Positions 29,040 to 36,987 of a stretch of DNA of 64,000 bases are shown here, piece after piece. Each line of letters begins with the position of its first letter. The first letter of the stretch is position 1. The notes beneath the pieces are model-generated. The model was not told the origin of the DNA, did not search any database, and saw only the letters and a list, made by a program, of their open reading frames with translations. This DNA is from Bdellovibrionales bacterium (GTDB taxonomy: Bacteria; Bdellovibrionota; UBA1018): positions 1 through 64,000 of the forward strand of contig JAFEAP010000006.1 in the NCBI GenBank assembly GCA_018266355.1. Reading direction: 5' to 3'. The position numbers and the translations under genes are program-made.

Positions 29040-29576
29040 ATGAAAACGCTTACTCATTCGAAAACCAGTCGCTCGAAAACGAACCCTTCGCGCCACGTCG
29101 CCGTGTCGCGCTCGATCTTTACCGAGATCAAGAAAGAGCACGCCGAATTCCGTAAGGCGATGAAGCGGATCACTCGCGTGTACGAACGCGATCCCGAAAC
29201 CGCGAAGATCGCCTATCTCGATTTCCAGATCCGCCTGCGCGCGCACGCGGACGCCGAAGAAGCGACGCTCTATCCATACCTACTCGAAAAGACGGTCGTC
29301 GGAACGAAGCTCGACGATCAGGTCCGCGAGGGCGTCGAGGAACACCACCTCGGAAACCTGCTCGCGAACGAACTCGACCAGATCTCTCCCGGCGACCCGA
29401 AATGGAAAGCGAAGTTCCGCGTGTTGACGGAATCCGTCGAGCACCACCTCGACGAGGAAGAAGATTACTTCAAGCGTTGGCGGCGCTTCCTCTCTCCGTC
29501 CGAAGACCGCCTCGTTCACGATCGTTTCCTCGCCGCCCGCGAATCGAACCGCAAGCGCGCCTTGATGGCGCACTAA
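29040..29576 (+). CDS. Hemerythrin HHE-domain protein
   Basis: 178 residues. After a basic 25-residue N-terminal arm comes a four-helix hemerythrin-like domain with candidate di-iron ligands His34, His69/Glu73 (HADAE), His102 or His103, and His136/Glu140 (HHLDEEE). Such domains bind O2, NO or iron, or sense redox state. No ribosome-binding site precedes the ATG, and the predicted sigma-54 start is only about 2 bases upstream, so the message may be leaderless. A GTG at codon 22 is an alternative start that also lacks a site. Confidence 0.87.
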   Translation: MKTLTHSKTSRSKTNPSRHVAVSRSIFTEIKKEHAEFRKAMKRITRVYERDPETAKIAYLDFQIRLRAHADAEEATLYPYLLEKTVVGTKLDDQVREGVEEHHLGNLLANELDQISPGDPKWKAKFRVLTESVEHHLDEEEDYFKRWRRFLSPSEDRLVHDRFLAARESNRKRALMAH

Positions 29577-29582
29577 GACCGC

Positions 29583-31382
29583 ATGCGAACGGGTTTCAAG
29601 CGCGGGATCCGGGCGATCGGGATCGGCCTCGGAGCGCTTTACGTCCTCTACGTCGCTTCGATCTCCCTCTTCCTGAACACGTCGATCTTCGGATCGGTCG
29701 CCGAAATGACCGATCCGGAAAAGACTCGAATCACCTTCGGCGGCGCCTGGTCCCTCGTCCCCGGGATCGTGCACTTCCGCGTCGCGCACGTCGATATCCG
29801 GGAGCCCGCAGTCGATCTCGACATCACGCTCATGGGCGCGTCCGTCCGGGTCGACCTTCGCCAGCTCCGGGAAAAGCGGGTCGATCTGGGCGATCTGCAT
29901 GTCCGCGAAACCACCGTCGACATCCGGTCGAAGACCCCGCCGCCGGACGTCGAGCCCGTCTATCCCTCGAAAGCCGCGCGCGTGGCCGCGATCACGGAAG
30001 AAGAGCGCATCCACCTCGCGAGCCGGTGGACGATCGACGCCCATCATGTCCTGCTCCCGAACCTTTCCCGCATCACCCTCGACGGGCGGAAACTCCGGGC
30101 GAGCCGGATTTTCGTCGAAGGAGCCTTCCTGCTCCAACCCGGAACCCGGTGCGAGATCTACCCGAGCCGCCTCGAGATCGAGAACGGGAATTGGAACGAC
30201 GAAATCACCGGTATCGATCTCGCGGCCGACGTCCGCTTCCATCGTTTCCGGAAACACTGGCTTTCGGGTTCCGAGGTCTTTCGCTATTTCGACGGAAGAC
30301 TCCGCGGACGCGCGGAAACGAACGGTCTGAAGTTCCTGAACGTCACGCTCCGAAGCCTCGGCTCGAATCCCTACGGTCTCGACGGCGGCGGAGTCGCGGG
30401 TAAAAAGACCTCGATCGAAGCGGAAGTCGCGGTGCTCGGGGGTAGGATCCAACCGGGCAGCGCGGTCCGTACGGAAAAAAGCGAAATCGGAATCGGCGGC
30501 GCCCGGTTCACGGCGACCGGAACGGGGACCATTTTGTGGAGAGCCGGAAAAGAAGACTCGACGCTGAAAGTCGACCTCGCGAACGCGAAAGCGAAGGTCC
30601 ACCTCGGAAACGGCCGGATCGAAGGGATCGTGAAGCGCGTCGAAGCGGACGCCCGAATCTCCGGCCTCGATTTCACGAACGCATTTACCGGCATCGCGGC
30701 GAACCTGCGCGTTGCCGGCGGATTCTTTTCCGGAGCCTCCGGCGACGACTATCGGTTCGACGCCCGCGTGAACGGCACGCTCTCCGCCCGTGCCGGCGAA
30801 CCGGTTCGGGGAGTCGCGAGCGGCGCCTCGCCCTTCGAAGTCATGATCGATTCGAGCGATTTCGCCATTCCCGGGTTCGGGCGGATCGCGGGGAGCGGGC
30901 GACTCGCGATGGAGGTCCGACCGATCGACTTACGCGCGGAACGAGTCGAACTCCCGCGGCTCGACGTCGTCTACCGCGGAAAAATCGACGGAAAGCACCC
31001 CGTCGGCGTGCGCGTGAAATCCCGACGGGCCTCGCGGACGTTCGCGGGAGACGAGAATCGGTGGAGCGGCGAGGCCCGAGTGCGGGTCGAACCGCTCGAC
31101 GGCCTCCTCGACCAACTCCGGGACCGGAAAAAGATCTCGGCGCTCGTTCGCGCGGGGCTGAGCGCGACGCGAATGACGACCGACGTGAACTGGTCGATCG
31201 AGGGCCGCGACACGCGCCTCGCGATTCGCGACCTCGACTCGAACGGGATCTGGTCGGGCGATGGCGAACTCCAGTCCGAACCGACCGGTCCGGGCGGCTC
31301 TTCCACGCTCACCGCGGATTTCGACGGAAAAGTCCTTGGATTCCCCGTCGACGTCGACGTGAAGGAGACGAAGCGGCCCTAA
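29583..31382 (+). CDS. AsmA-like single-pass envelope protein
   Basis: 599 residues. A short cytoplasmic start is followed by one membrane helix (about 8-33, IGIGLGALYVLYVASISLFL), then a long beta-rich periplasmic region with repeated amphipathic strands. Examples are VDLDITLMGASVRVDLRQLREKRV, LGDLHVRETTVDIRS and GVRVKSRRASRTF. The N-terminal anchor and repetitive strands resemble AsmA/TamB-type lipid-transport proteins, but the match is by architecture only. It starts 6 bp after the hemerythrin stop and is probably cotranscribed. Its stop overlaps that of the convergent MFS gene. Confidence 0.65.
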   Translation: MRTGFKRGIRAIGIGLGALYVLYVASISLFLNTSIFGSVAEMTDPEKTRITFGGAWSLVPGIVHFRVAHVDIREPAVDLDITLMGASVRVDLRQLREKRVDLGDLHVRETTVDIRSKTPPPDVEPVYPSKAARVAAITEEERIHLASRWTIDAHHVLLPNLSRITLDGRKLRASRIFVEGAFLLQPGTRCEIYPSRLEIENGNWNDEITGIDLAADVRFHRFRKHWLSGSEVFRYFDGRLRGRAETNGLKFLNVTLRSLGSNPYGLDGGGVAGKKTSIEAEVAVLGGRIQPGSAVRTEKSEIGIGGARFTATGTGTILWRAGKEDSTLKVDLANAKAKVHLGNGRIEGIVKRVEADARISGLDFTNAFTGIAANLRVAGGFFSGASGDDYRFDARVNGTLSARAGEPVRGVASGASPFEVMIDSSDFAIPGFGRIAGSGRLAMEVRPIDLRAERVELPRLDVVYRGKIDGKHPVGVRVKSRRASRTFAGDENRWSGEARVRVEPLDGLLDQLRDRKKISALVRAGLSATRMTTDVNWSIEGRDTRLAIRDLDSNGIWSGDGELQSEPTGPGGSSTLTADFDGKVLGFPVDVDVKETKRP

Positions 31383-32716
31383 GCGGCGGTGGCCGCCGCG
31401 AGATTCGCGACCGCGCGGCGGTGGAACCAGCTCATGTAGTACGTCCACCCGACGGTGAAGATCGAGATCACGCCGAGCACGACGAAGACCTGGGCCCATC
31501 CGAGGTGGTCCGACATGTAGCCCGCGCCCCAAGCCGCGACCGATCCGCCGAGATAGCCGACGCCGTCGACCATTCCCGTACACGTCCCCGCCCCTTTCGG
31601 GCCGGCGATGTCGAGCGAGAGCGCGCCGGCCGACATCGAGTACGGCCCGTAGAGGCAGAATCCGCCGACGCCGAGGAAGAAGAGGATCGCCGTTTGGTAC
31701 TCGAGCCGATACGGGATCAACGCCGAGATCACGAAGAGCGAGATCGCGAGGCCGACGAGCATGAGGCACATCAGGAGCGTTCGGTCGCCGTCCTTCGCGT
31801 GGTTATCCGAGTACCACCCGATGAAGATCGTGCCGATACAACCGAGGAGCGGGAAAATCGCCGAGGTCAGCACGGCGTTCGCGTTCCCCATTCCGATGTC
31901 GACGAGAAGCTTCGGCGTCCAGAACATGAAGACGCTCCGGAGGAGGTGGGCGAAGAAGCTGAAAACGAGCACTTGGCGGAAGAGCGGGATTCCGAAAAGG
32001 GTCCGGATGATCTTCATCGTTTTCACGCGCTCGCCGTCCGCACGATCGAAGTCGGCCATCGACGCCTTCGTCCCCGCGTTCTTCCCGAAGCGGACCCCGG
32101 CAACGACGCTCCCCGGGCGCTCCTTCGCGCCGAAGTACGACCAGATCGCGACCGCTCCGACGATCGCGGCCGGCCAGTAAAAGAGGCCCTGCCAGCTCGC
32201 TCCGGCCCAGATCAGGGCCGCGCAAAGCATCGACGCGGCGACGCTGCCGAATTGGAAGTTGATGCTGATGAGGCCCATGACCGTCCCGATCCGCTCCGGT
32301 TCGTACCACTCGCCGATCACCTTGATGATTCCGCCCCACCCCATCGAGAGGAAATAACGGCAGAAACTCCAAACGATCGTGAAAAGGAGGATCGTCGAGA
32401 ACATCGGGAAGAGGAGATTGAAGACGATCGCCCCGACCATGCCGACGAGGAAGACTTTCTTTCCTCCGATCTGATCGGCGACGGGTCCGGTCGTGAATTT
32501 CCCGACGGCGTAGGCGAATTCGGAAAACGTGAGGATCACGCCGAGTTCGGTGTTCGTGTAACCGAATTTCTGGGAGAGCAGCGGCAGCGCGGCCGAGAGG
32601 TTGCCCCGGCAAAGGTAGTAGCCGATGTAACCGATGAGCATCACCCAGAAAGTCGACGTCCGCCAACGCTCGAGGCGCGTGCGTTCGACCGCGGAAGGTT
32701 CACGAAGTTTCGTCAT
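31379..32716 (-). CDS. MFS transporter, organophosphate:phosphate antiporter-like
   Basis: 445 residues with about twelve membrane helices. The first loop has YYLCRGNLSAALPLL...TNTELGVILTFSEFAYAVGKFTTGPVADQIGGKKVFL, the pattern of the GlpT/UhpT (OPA) family, followed by a Trp-Gly-Gly region (SMGWGGIIKVIGEWYEPERIGTVMGL). The substrate is likely a phosphorylated or anionic solute; not resolvable further. The start at 32716 is the first Met before the family-like region; a longer frame from 32833 runs through the inverted repeat and is rejected. Confidence 0.85.
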   Translation of the reverse strand: MTKLREPSAVERTRLERWRTSTFWVMLIGYIGYYLCRGNLSAALPLLSQKFGYTNTELGVILTFSEFAYAVGKFTTGPVADQIGGKKVFLVGMVGAIVFNLLFPMFSTILLFTIVWSFCRYFLSMGWGGIIKVIGEWYEPERIGTVMGLISINFQFGSVAASMLCAALIWAGASWQGLFYWPAAIVGAVAIWSYFGAKERPGSVVAGVRFGKNAGTKASMADFDRADGERVKTMKIIRTLFGIPLFRQVLVFSFFAHLLRSVFMFWTPKLLVDIGMGNANAVLTSAIFPLLGCIGTIFIGWYSDNHAKDGDRTLLMCLMLVGLAISLFVISALIPYRLEYQTAILFFLGVGGFCLYGPYSMSAGALSLDIAGPKGAGTCTGMVDGVGYLGGSVAAWGAGYMSDHLGWAQVFVVLGVISIFTVGWTYYMSWFHRRAVANLAAATAA

Positions 32717-32771
32717 GAACCTTATTCTGAGGGGACTCGCGGAAACGCGCGCGAAAAATCGTTCAGTGATT

Positions 32772-32791
32772 ACCGTCAATTCACGGACGGT
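32772..32791. promoter_or_regulatory. Dyad ACCGTC-N8-GACGGT upstream of the MFS gene
   Basis: A perfect 6+8+6 inverted repeat 56-75 bp upstream of the MFS ATG, a sensible place for an operator or activator site. The binding protein is not known; the adjacent XRE gene is one candidate. Confidence 0.4.
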
Positions 32792-32811
32792 TAGCGGATC
32801 CCAGCGCGATT

Positions 32812-32842
32812 TTTGTCGGGTGGCACCCGACATTAGCGGGTT
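32812..32842 (+). repeat. Left copy of a 31-bp inverted repeat
   Basis: Contains the palindrome GTCGGGTGGCACCCGAC followed by ATTAGCGGGTT. The reverse complement of 33348-33378 matches it at 30 of 31 positions; the one difference is the central base of the palindrome. It overlaps the stop codon of the XRE gene (32841-32843). Confidence 0.9.
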
Positions 32843-33272
32843 ACGGGTCGACGCCGGGGCGCCCCCCTACCGAAAGCAGGCCCTCGATTTTACGCTTCGT
32901 CGTTTCGCTCGGTCGATGAAGTCCCCGCTCCAGGTCACTGAGGTGGGATCGTCGAATTCCGGTACGCTGCGCGAGCTCGGTTTGGGTCCAGCCAAGCCCG
33001 AGCCTTCGAAGTCGTATCGTCGTTCCCCAGGCGTCCTCCGCCGCCTCGATCGGCGTCGAAGCCGAGAAAAAAACCCCGCGTTCTCTCGCACGCGAGTCGT
33101 GAATCGCACCGTCTCCCGCGTTATCGATCGCCGCGCGCGTGAAAGATCGAAGCCAAGGGCGAAGCTGGATGAAGAGACTTCTGACAATCGTCCGACGCTC
33201 ACGTTTTCCGAGTCGAGCGAGAAATCGGACGTGCAGCTCCATGTCCGGACCTTCTAGTTCCAGCGTCGTCAT
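32841..33272 (-). CDS. XRE-family HTH protein inside inverted repeats
   Basis: 143 residues from ATG 33272, or 133 from ATG 33242, which has the better ribosome-binding site (AGAAGG). The first two thirds are Arg-rich and unrecognised (FLARLGKRERRTIVRSLFIQLRPWLRSF). The C-terminal 55 residues are a clear Cro/C1-type HTH (IRLRRLGLGWTQTELAQRTGIRRSHLSDLERGLHRPS). The HTH at the C-terminal end is less common than N-terminal placement. The whole gene fits between two near-identical 31-bp inverted repeats, so it may be cargo of a small mobile unit, or the repeats may be its operators. Confidence 0.7.
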   Translation of the reverse strand: MTTLELEGPDMELHVRFLARLGKRERRTIVRSLFIQLRPWLRSFTRAAIDNAGDGAIHDSRARERGVFFSASTPIEAAEDAWGTTIRLRRLGLGWTQTELAQRTGIRRSHLSDLERGLHRPSETTKRKIEGLLSVGGRPGVDP

Positions 33273-33347
33273 ACCGTAGTTTTGATTTTCATTTCGGCGA
33301 AGGCGCGTGCGGCGAAACATACGCACGAAAATGCAAGCCCCGTGCAA

Positions 33348-33378
33348 AACCCGCTAATGTCGGGTGGCACCCGACAAA
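33348..33378 (-). repeat. Right copy of the 31-bp inverted repeat
   Basis: Mirror of 32812-32842, lying 75 bp upstream of the XRE start. The palindrome GTCGGGTGGCACCCGAC reads the same on the plus strand in both copies, while the flank ATTAGCGGGTT is inverted. The full bracketed unit is 567 bp. I saw no clear target-site duplication outside. Confidence 0.9.
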
Positions 33379-33408
33379 CGAACCCGTGTCGACCAAGAAA
33401 GCGAGGAA

Positions 33409-34047
33409 TCAAGAAAGCGAGGAATAGAGGCGCGCTTTCTCGGTCTCGGTGAGGGATTCCACTCCCACCGCGAATTCCGTCGTCGTCACCGACGCCTGCT
33501 TCTCCACTCCGCGCATCATCATGCACATGTGGGAGCCGGTCATCTTCACGACGACCGCGCGCGGGGAGATCGCCTCGGTGATCGCGTCCGCGACTTGGCG
33601 GGTGAGACGTTCCTGGACCTGGAAGCGGCGGGCGTACATGTCGACGACGCGCGGGATCTTCGATAGCCCGAGGATTTTCTCGTTCGGCAGGTAAGCCACC
33701 GAGACTTGGCCGTAGAACGGAAGCATGTGGTGTTCGCACATCGAGTAGAACTCGACGTCCTTCACGGAAACGATGCCCTTCCCTTCCGCGGGAAAGACGC
33801 CCTCGCCGACCGCGTCCGCGAGGGTCATCGTGTAACCCGAGCAGATCTCGCGGAGCGCTTTCGCGAACCGTTCCGGCGTCCGATCGAGGCCGGGGCGCGC
33901 GAGGTCTTCGCCGACCGCCATGAGGATCAGCTCGCCGGCCGAGGTCGCGAGGCATTTCTTTTCGTCGCCGGCCATCGCGCCGGAACCGGGACGAAGGGCG
34001 AGCTTGCCGCCGCCGAGTTTCATCGAAATCAATTCATTGAGCGTCAT
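33409..34047 (-). CDS. folE: GTP cyclohydrolase I
   Basis: Converts GTP to 7,8-dihydroneopterin triphosphate for folate (and preQ/queuosine precursors). 212 residues, homodecameric family. Zinc ligands Cys104, His107 and Cys175 ([21 protein letters not shown]). Other blocks are [34 protein letters not shown] and [10 protein letters not shown]. The ATG at 34047 is chosen because GGAGAAAG precedes it; upstream in-frame ATGs lack a site. queF, also in the deazapurine route that starts from this product, lies 2.5 kb away on the other strand. Confidence 0.96.
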   Translation of the reverse strand: MTLNELISMKLGGGKLALRPGSGAMAGDEKKCLATSAGELILMAVGEDLARPGLDRTPERFAKALREICSGYTMTLADAVGEGVFPAEGKGIVSVKDVEFYSMCEHHMLPFYGQVSVAYLPNEKILGLSKIPRVVDMYARRFQVQERLTRQVADAITEAISPRAVVVKMTGSHMCMMMRGVEKQASVTTTEFAVGVESLTETEKARLYSSLS

Positions 34048-34144
34048 CGATTCTTTCTCCATCAATTCAATCGAGACTCGCCGATACCTTCGCGAGCCGG
34101 ATCTCTGTTCAGGAGCTCCACCGAGGGGATACGGATGGCGCACC

Positions 34145-34192
34145 AGGGAAGTCACACTTCTCCGAATAATATAGCCGAAATCGTGACTCCCT
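34145..34192. promoter_or_regulatory. Long inverted repeat around a possible folE promoter
   Basis: AGGGAAGTCAC (34145-34155) and GTGACTCCCT (34183-34192) pair with one bulge. Between them the minus strand reads TATATTATT, a reasonable -10 region about 120 bp upstream of folE. The layout suggests repressor sites flanking a promoter. There is no T-tract, so it is not a good terminator for the M48 gene that ends at 34211. Confidence 0.35.
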
Positions 34193-34210
34193 GCAGCCTC
34201 AAAATTCCCT

Positions 34211-35023
34211 TTAAATTCCGGCCGGGCGGGGACAATTCGGCGCGCGGCCCGCCTTGAGCGCGGCCTCGTATTTCGGCAGCGCGGCCGGAATCGCCCCCTG
34301 GAGTCCCGCGATCCGCGTGTCGTTCGCGGGGTGGGTCGACATCCATTCGGGCGGGGCCTTGCCCCCCGAAGCGGCCGACATGTTCTTCCAAAGTTCGACG
34401 CTTTGGCGAGGATCGAAACCGGCTTCGGCCATCAGGTCGACGCCGATGAGGTCGGCTTCGCTTTCCTGCGTGCGAGAATGAGGGAGGAGGATCCCGTACT
34501 GAGCGCCGACGCCGAGGCCCGCGAGGATCAGCGGTTGGTAGGCCTTGTCCTTGAATCCGATGCCGGCGGCCGTCGTGAGTCCCTGGGCGACGAGGCCCTC
34601 GCTTACCCGCTCCGCGCCGTGTTTCGCGATCACGTGGCCGACTTCGTGTCCGAGCACGGCGGCGAGTTGGGCCGCGGTCTTCGTCACCGGGAGAATCCCC
34701 GTGTAAACGCCGATCTTCCCGCCGGGAAGCGCGAACGCGTTCACTTCGTTCGACTTGAACACGACGATTTCCCATTTCTCGACGCCCGCGCGCGCGCCGC
34801 CGATCTTCGCGATCGGACCGGCGATGCACTGGACGTAGGCGTTGATCGCCGGATTCGTTTCTACCGGCGTGTCGTGCTTGAGCTGGTCAAAGCTTTGCAG
34901 CCCCATCTGATTCATCTGACCGTCGCCGACCAGGATCAGCTGGCTCCTCCCGAGGGGCGAGGTCGAACAGGCCGCGAGGAAAACGCAGGCAAACGCGAAA
35001 AATCGGGACGCTCTGAAAGTCAT
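34211..35023 (-). CDS. M48-family metalloprotease lipoprotein
   Basis: 270 residues with a lipoprotein signal (lipobox LAAC, Cys19). Zinc site HEVGH (126-130) with a downstream Glu in [12 protein letters not shown] as third ligand. [20 protein letters not shown] is diagnostic of the periplasmic M48 (LoiP/YcaL/BepA-like) group. It probably degrades misfolded envelope proteins. The start at 35023 is chosen over 35059 because it gives a proper lipoprotein signal. Confidence 0.9.
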   Translation of the reverse strand: MTFRASRFFAFACVFLAACSTSPLGRSQLILVGDGQMNQMGLQSFDQLKHDTPVETNPAINAYVQCIAGPIAKIGGARAGVEKWEIVVFKSNEVNAFALPGGKIGVYTGILPVTKTAAQLAAVLGHEVGHVIAKHGAERVSEGLVAQGLTTAAGIGFKDKAYQPLILAGLGVGAQYGILLPHSRTQESEADLIGVDLMAEAGFDPRQSVELWKNMSAASGGKAPPEWMSTHPANDTRIAGLQGAIPAALPKYEAALKAGRAPNCPRPAGI

Positions 35024-35059
35024 ACCGGCGAAGCTACAAGAACTGGACCGCGCCGACAA

Positions 35060-35644
35060 CTAGACGGAAACGACTTCCGTCACTTCGGGAATCGCGTCGC
35101 GGAGGCGGGTTTCGATTCCGTCCTTCAGCGTCGCCGTCGAGCTCGGGCAACCGGCGCAGGAACCTTGCATGTGGAGGTACACGATGCCGTCTTCGAAACG
35201 ATCGAACGTGATGTCGCCGCCGTCCATCGCGACGGCCGGGCGGATTTCCTGGTCGAGGATTTCTTTGATCTTCGTTTCGATGCCCGCGGTCGCGCCGCTC
35301 GCCGCTTTCGCGTGCGCTTCGGCCGCCATCTGGTCTTCGTTCACGACGGTTTCGTCCTTCGTGAGGTGGTCTTCGAGGGTTTGCGACGTGGATTTATGGA
35401 CCACGTCCCAATCGCCGTCTTCGGTCTTGGTCACCGTGACGAAATCTTTTCCGATCATGACGCCGCGAATCCCGGGGATCGCGAATAGTTTCGCCGCGAG
35501 CGGGGAATTCGCGTCGGCATCTTCCTTCCGTCCGAAATTCGCCGTCGTGCGCGTTTTCAGCAGCTGACGATTCACCGAGTACTTCAACGTATTCGGGTTC
35601 GGCGTGAATTCGAGGGAAACGTAAACGGGTGCCGACTGACTCAT
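35060..35644 (-). CDS. Nfu-type iron-sulfur scaffold/carrier protein
   Basis: 194 residues: N-terminal Nfu_N domain (about 1-90, SLEFTPNPNTLKYSVNR...FAIPGIRGVMIGKDFVTVTK) and C-terminal NifU-like domain (about 120-194). The latter holds the Fe-S binding CxxC (GSCAGCPSS) after AVAMDGGDITF. It transfers 4Fe-4S clusters to target enzymes. Its own product might serve Fe-S enzymes elsewhere; no isc/suf genes are in the window. Confidence 0.92.
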   Translation of the reverse strand: MSQSAPVYVSLEFTPNPNTLKYSVNRQLLKTRTTANFGRKEDADANSPLAAKLFAIPGIRGVMIGKDFVTVTKTEDGDWDVVHKSTSQTLEDHLTKDETVVNEDQMAAEAHAKAASGATAGIETKIKEILDQEIRPAVAMDGGDITFDRFEDGIVYLHMQGSCAGCPSSTATLKDGIETRLRDAIPEVTEVVSV

Positions 35645-35746
35645 GATGCCTCCTCTATTGTTTCTCTTGGGCCTCTCAGGTGTAATAGGGTTATAGCCGA
35701 TTTCTTTGCCGACATCCAGGGTCGGCTTTCCATTGAAGGAACCCGC

Positions 35747-36460
35747 ATGTCTCGTTTAAAACCCCTGTTTTTCCATGCTTTTATCGCGCTCGCGGTCGCC
35801 GGCTCGGCCCAGGCCGGGTGGGTTTTTGATCGCGCCGCCGGGCCGACGCTCATCTTCAAGAACGATCAGACGGGCAAATCCGAGACGCTGAAAACCGACG
35901 GCCCGAATCCGAACTTCATCGCCGTCCTCACCGATCCGGAGTCGAGCACGCCGTACGCGCTTTACGAGGGAAAGACGTGCGCGAATTGCGATGCCTCGAA
36001 CACGAGCGTCTTCATCCAACGCCTCGACGGCAAGGGAAAGACCGCGTCCTACGTATACCCGGGCCGGATCACCGATCCGAAGAAGGGCCTCGTCTACCAG
36101 GGCCGCGCGTTTTACGGGAATTGCCTGCCGAAAGTGAAGGCCGGTTTCGTCGCGCACCAACTCGAACACGTCGACCGCCGCGGGATGCAGAAGAGCGTCC
36201 TCATCGCCGAGCCCGGCCCGCAGTACGTTTACGAAGTCCTCCTCGAGCGCCGGCTGCCGAACGTGAAAACCACGCTCGACCTCGTGAAGCGGAAGGTCTG
36301 CTTCGAGATCGCCGGCCGGACGCGCACGGTCCTGAAAAAGCCGCTGAATCTCACCCCTCAGAAGGGCCTCGACGACAACGACGACGAAGAGGACGATTCG
36401 GACAAGAAGGACTCCGCCGCCGATACGCCGGCCGACGCCCCGACCGCGGGCAAGGACTGA
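35747..36460 (+). CDS. Exported protein, unknown function
   Basis: 237 residues with a signal peptide (MSRLKPLFFHAFIALAVAGSAQA). Mature domain has four Cys in KTCANCDAS, YGNCLPK and RKVCFEI, and a highly acidic, low-complexity tail (DDNDDEEDDSDKK). GAAGGAA precedes the ATG. Not recognised. Confidence 0.7.
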   Translation: MSRLKPLFFHAFIALAVAGSAQAGWVFDRAAGPTLIFKNDQTGKSETLKTDGPNPNFIAVLTDPESSTPYALYEGKTCANCDASNTSVFIQRLDGKGKTASYVYPGRITDPKKGLVYQGRAFYGNCLPKVKAGFVAHQLEHVDRRGMQKSVLIAEPGPQYVYEVLLERRLPNVKTTLDLVKRKVCFEIAGRTRTVLKKPLNLTPQKGLDDNDDEEDDSDKKDSAADTPADAPTAGKD

Positions 36461-36513
36461 GGCTACGGGCCTAGGCCCTTGCCGAAGGCCGAAATTCCCG
36501 GTAAATCCCGGAC

Positions 36514-36963
36514 ATGAAAAATTCTGCCGCGCGCAAGACTTCCTCGATCCGTTCCGCTTCCGCGAAGAACTACGCCCTGATCAACGAGCGCCCCGACGGC
36601 CGCGAAGTGATCAAGAACGCGAAGCTCGAGCGTTTCCAGAACCGGACGAAGGTGCGCCGTTATTGGGTCGAATTCACCATCCCCGAATTCACCTGCATCT
36701 GCCCGGTGACGGGTTTTCCCGACTTCGCGACGATCCTCATCAAATACCAACCGCGCGACTATTGCGTCGAACTCAAGAGCCTCAAGCTCTACATCAACCA
36801 GTTCCGCGATCGCGGGATCTTCCACGAAGACGTCTCGAACGTGATCCTCGACGACCTCGTGAAACTTCTCGATCCGTGGACGATGGAAATCGTCGGCGAC
36901 TTCTCGATGCGCGGGAACATCAAGACGATCGTACGGGCCACGCACGAGCGAAAAGGCAAGTAA
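36514..36963 (+). CDS. queF: NADPH-dependent 7-cyano-7-deazaguanine reductase
   Basis: Reduces preQ0 to preQ1 in queuosine biosynthesis. 149 residues, the short unimodular type. Catalytic Cys63 and Asp70 in CICPVTGFPDFATI; the substrate/NADPH motif ELKSLKLYINQFRDRGIFHE follows. A short basic extension lies at the N-terminus. Confidence 0.95.
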   Translation: MKNSAARKTSSIRSASAKNYALINERPDGREVIKNAKLERFQNRTKVRRYWVEFTIPEFTCICPVTGFPDFATILIKYQPRDYCVELKSLKLYINQFRDRGIFHEDVSNVILDDLVKLLDPWTMEIVGDFSMRGNIKTIVRATHERKGK

Positions 36964-36987
36964 GTCCCGCCCAGGGCACTCGAGATA

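Noticed and set aside
32812..33378. RAYT (REP-associated tyrosine) transposase unit
   Set aside because: The ends are REP-like, but the enclosed protein lacks the HUH and tyrosine motifs; it is an XRE-type HTH protein.
34048..34210. Folate or preQ1 riboswitch ahead of folE
   Set aside because: No conserved core of either class could be recognised; only a long-spaced dyad and an AT-rich box are seen.
35708..35726. Hairpin GCCGAC-N7-GTCGGC before gene 35747
   Set aside because: Short stem, no T-tract and no second copy; too weak to call a regulatory element.
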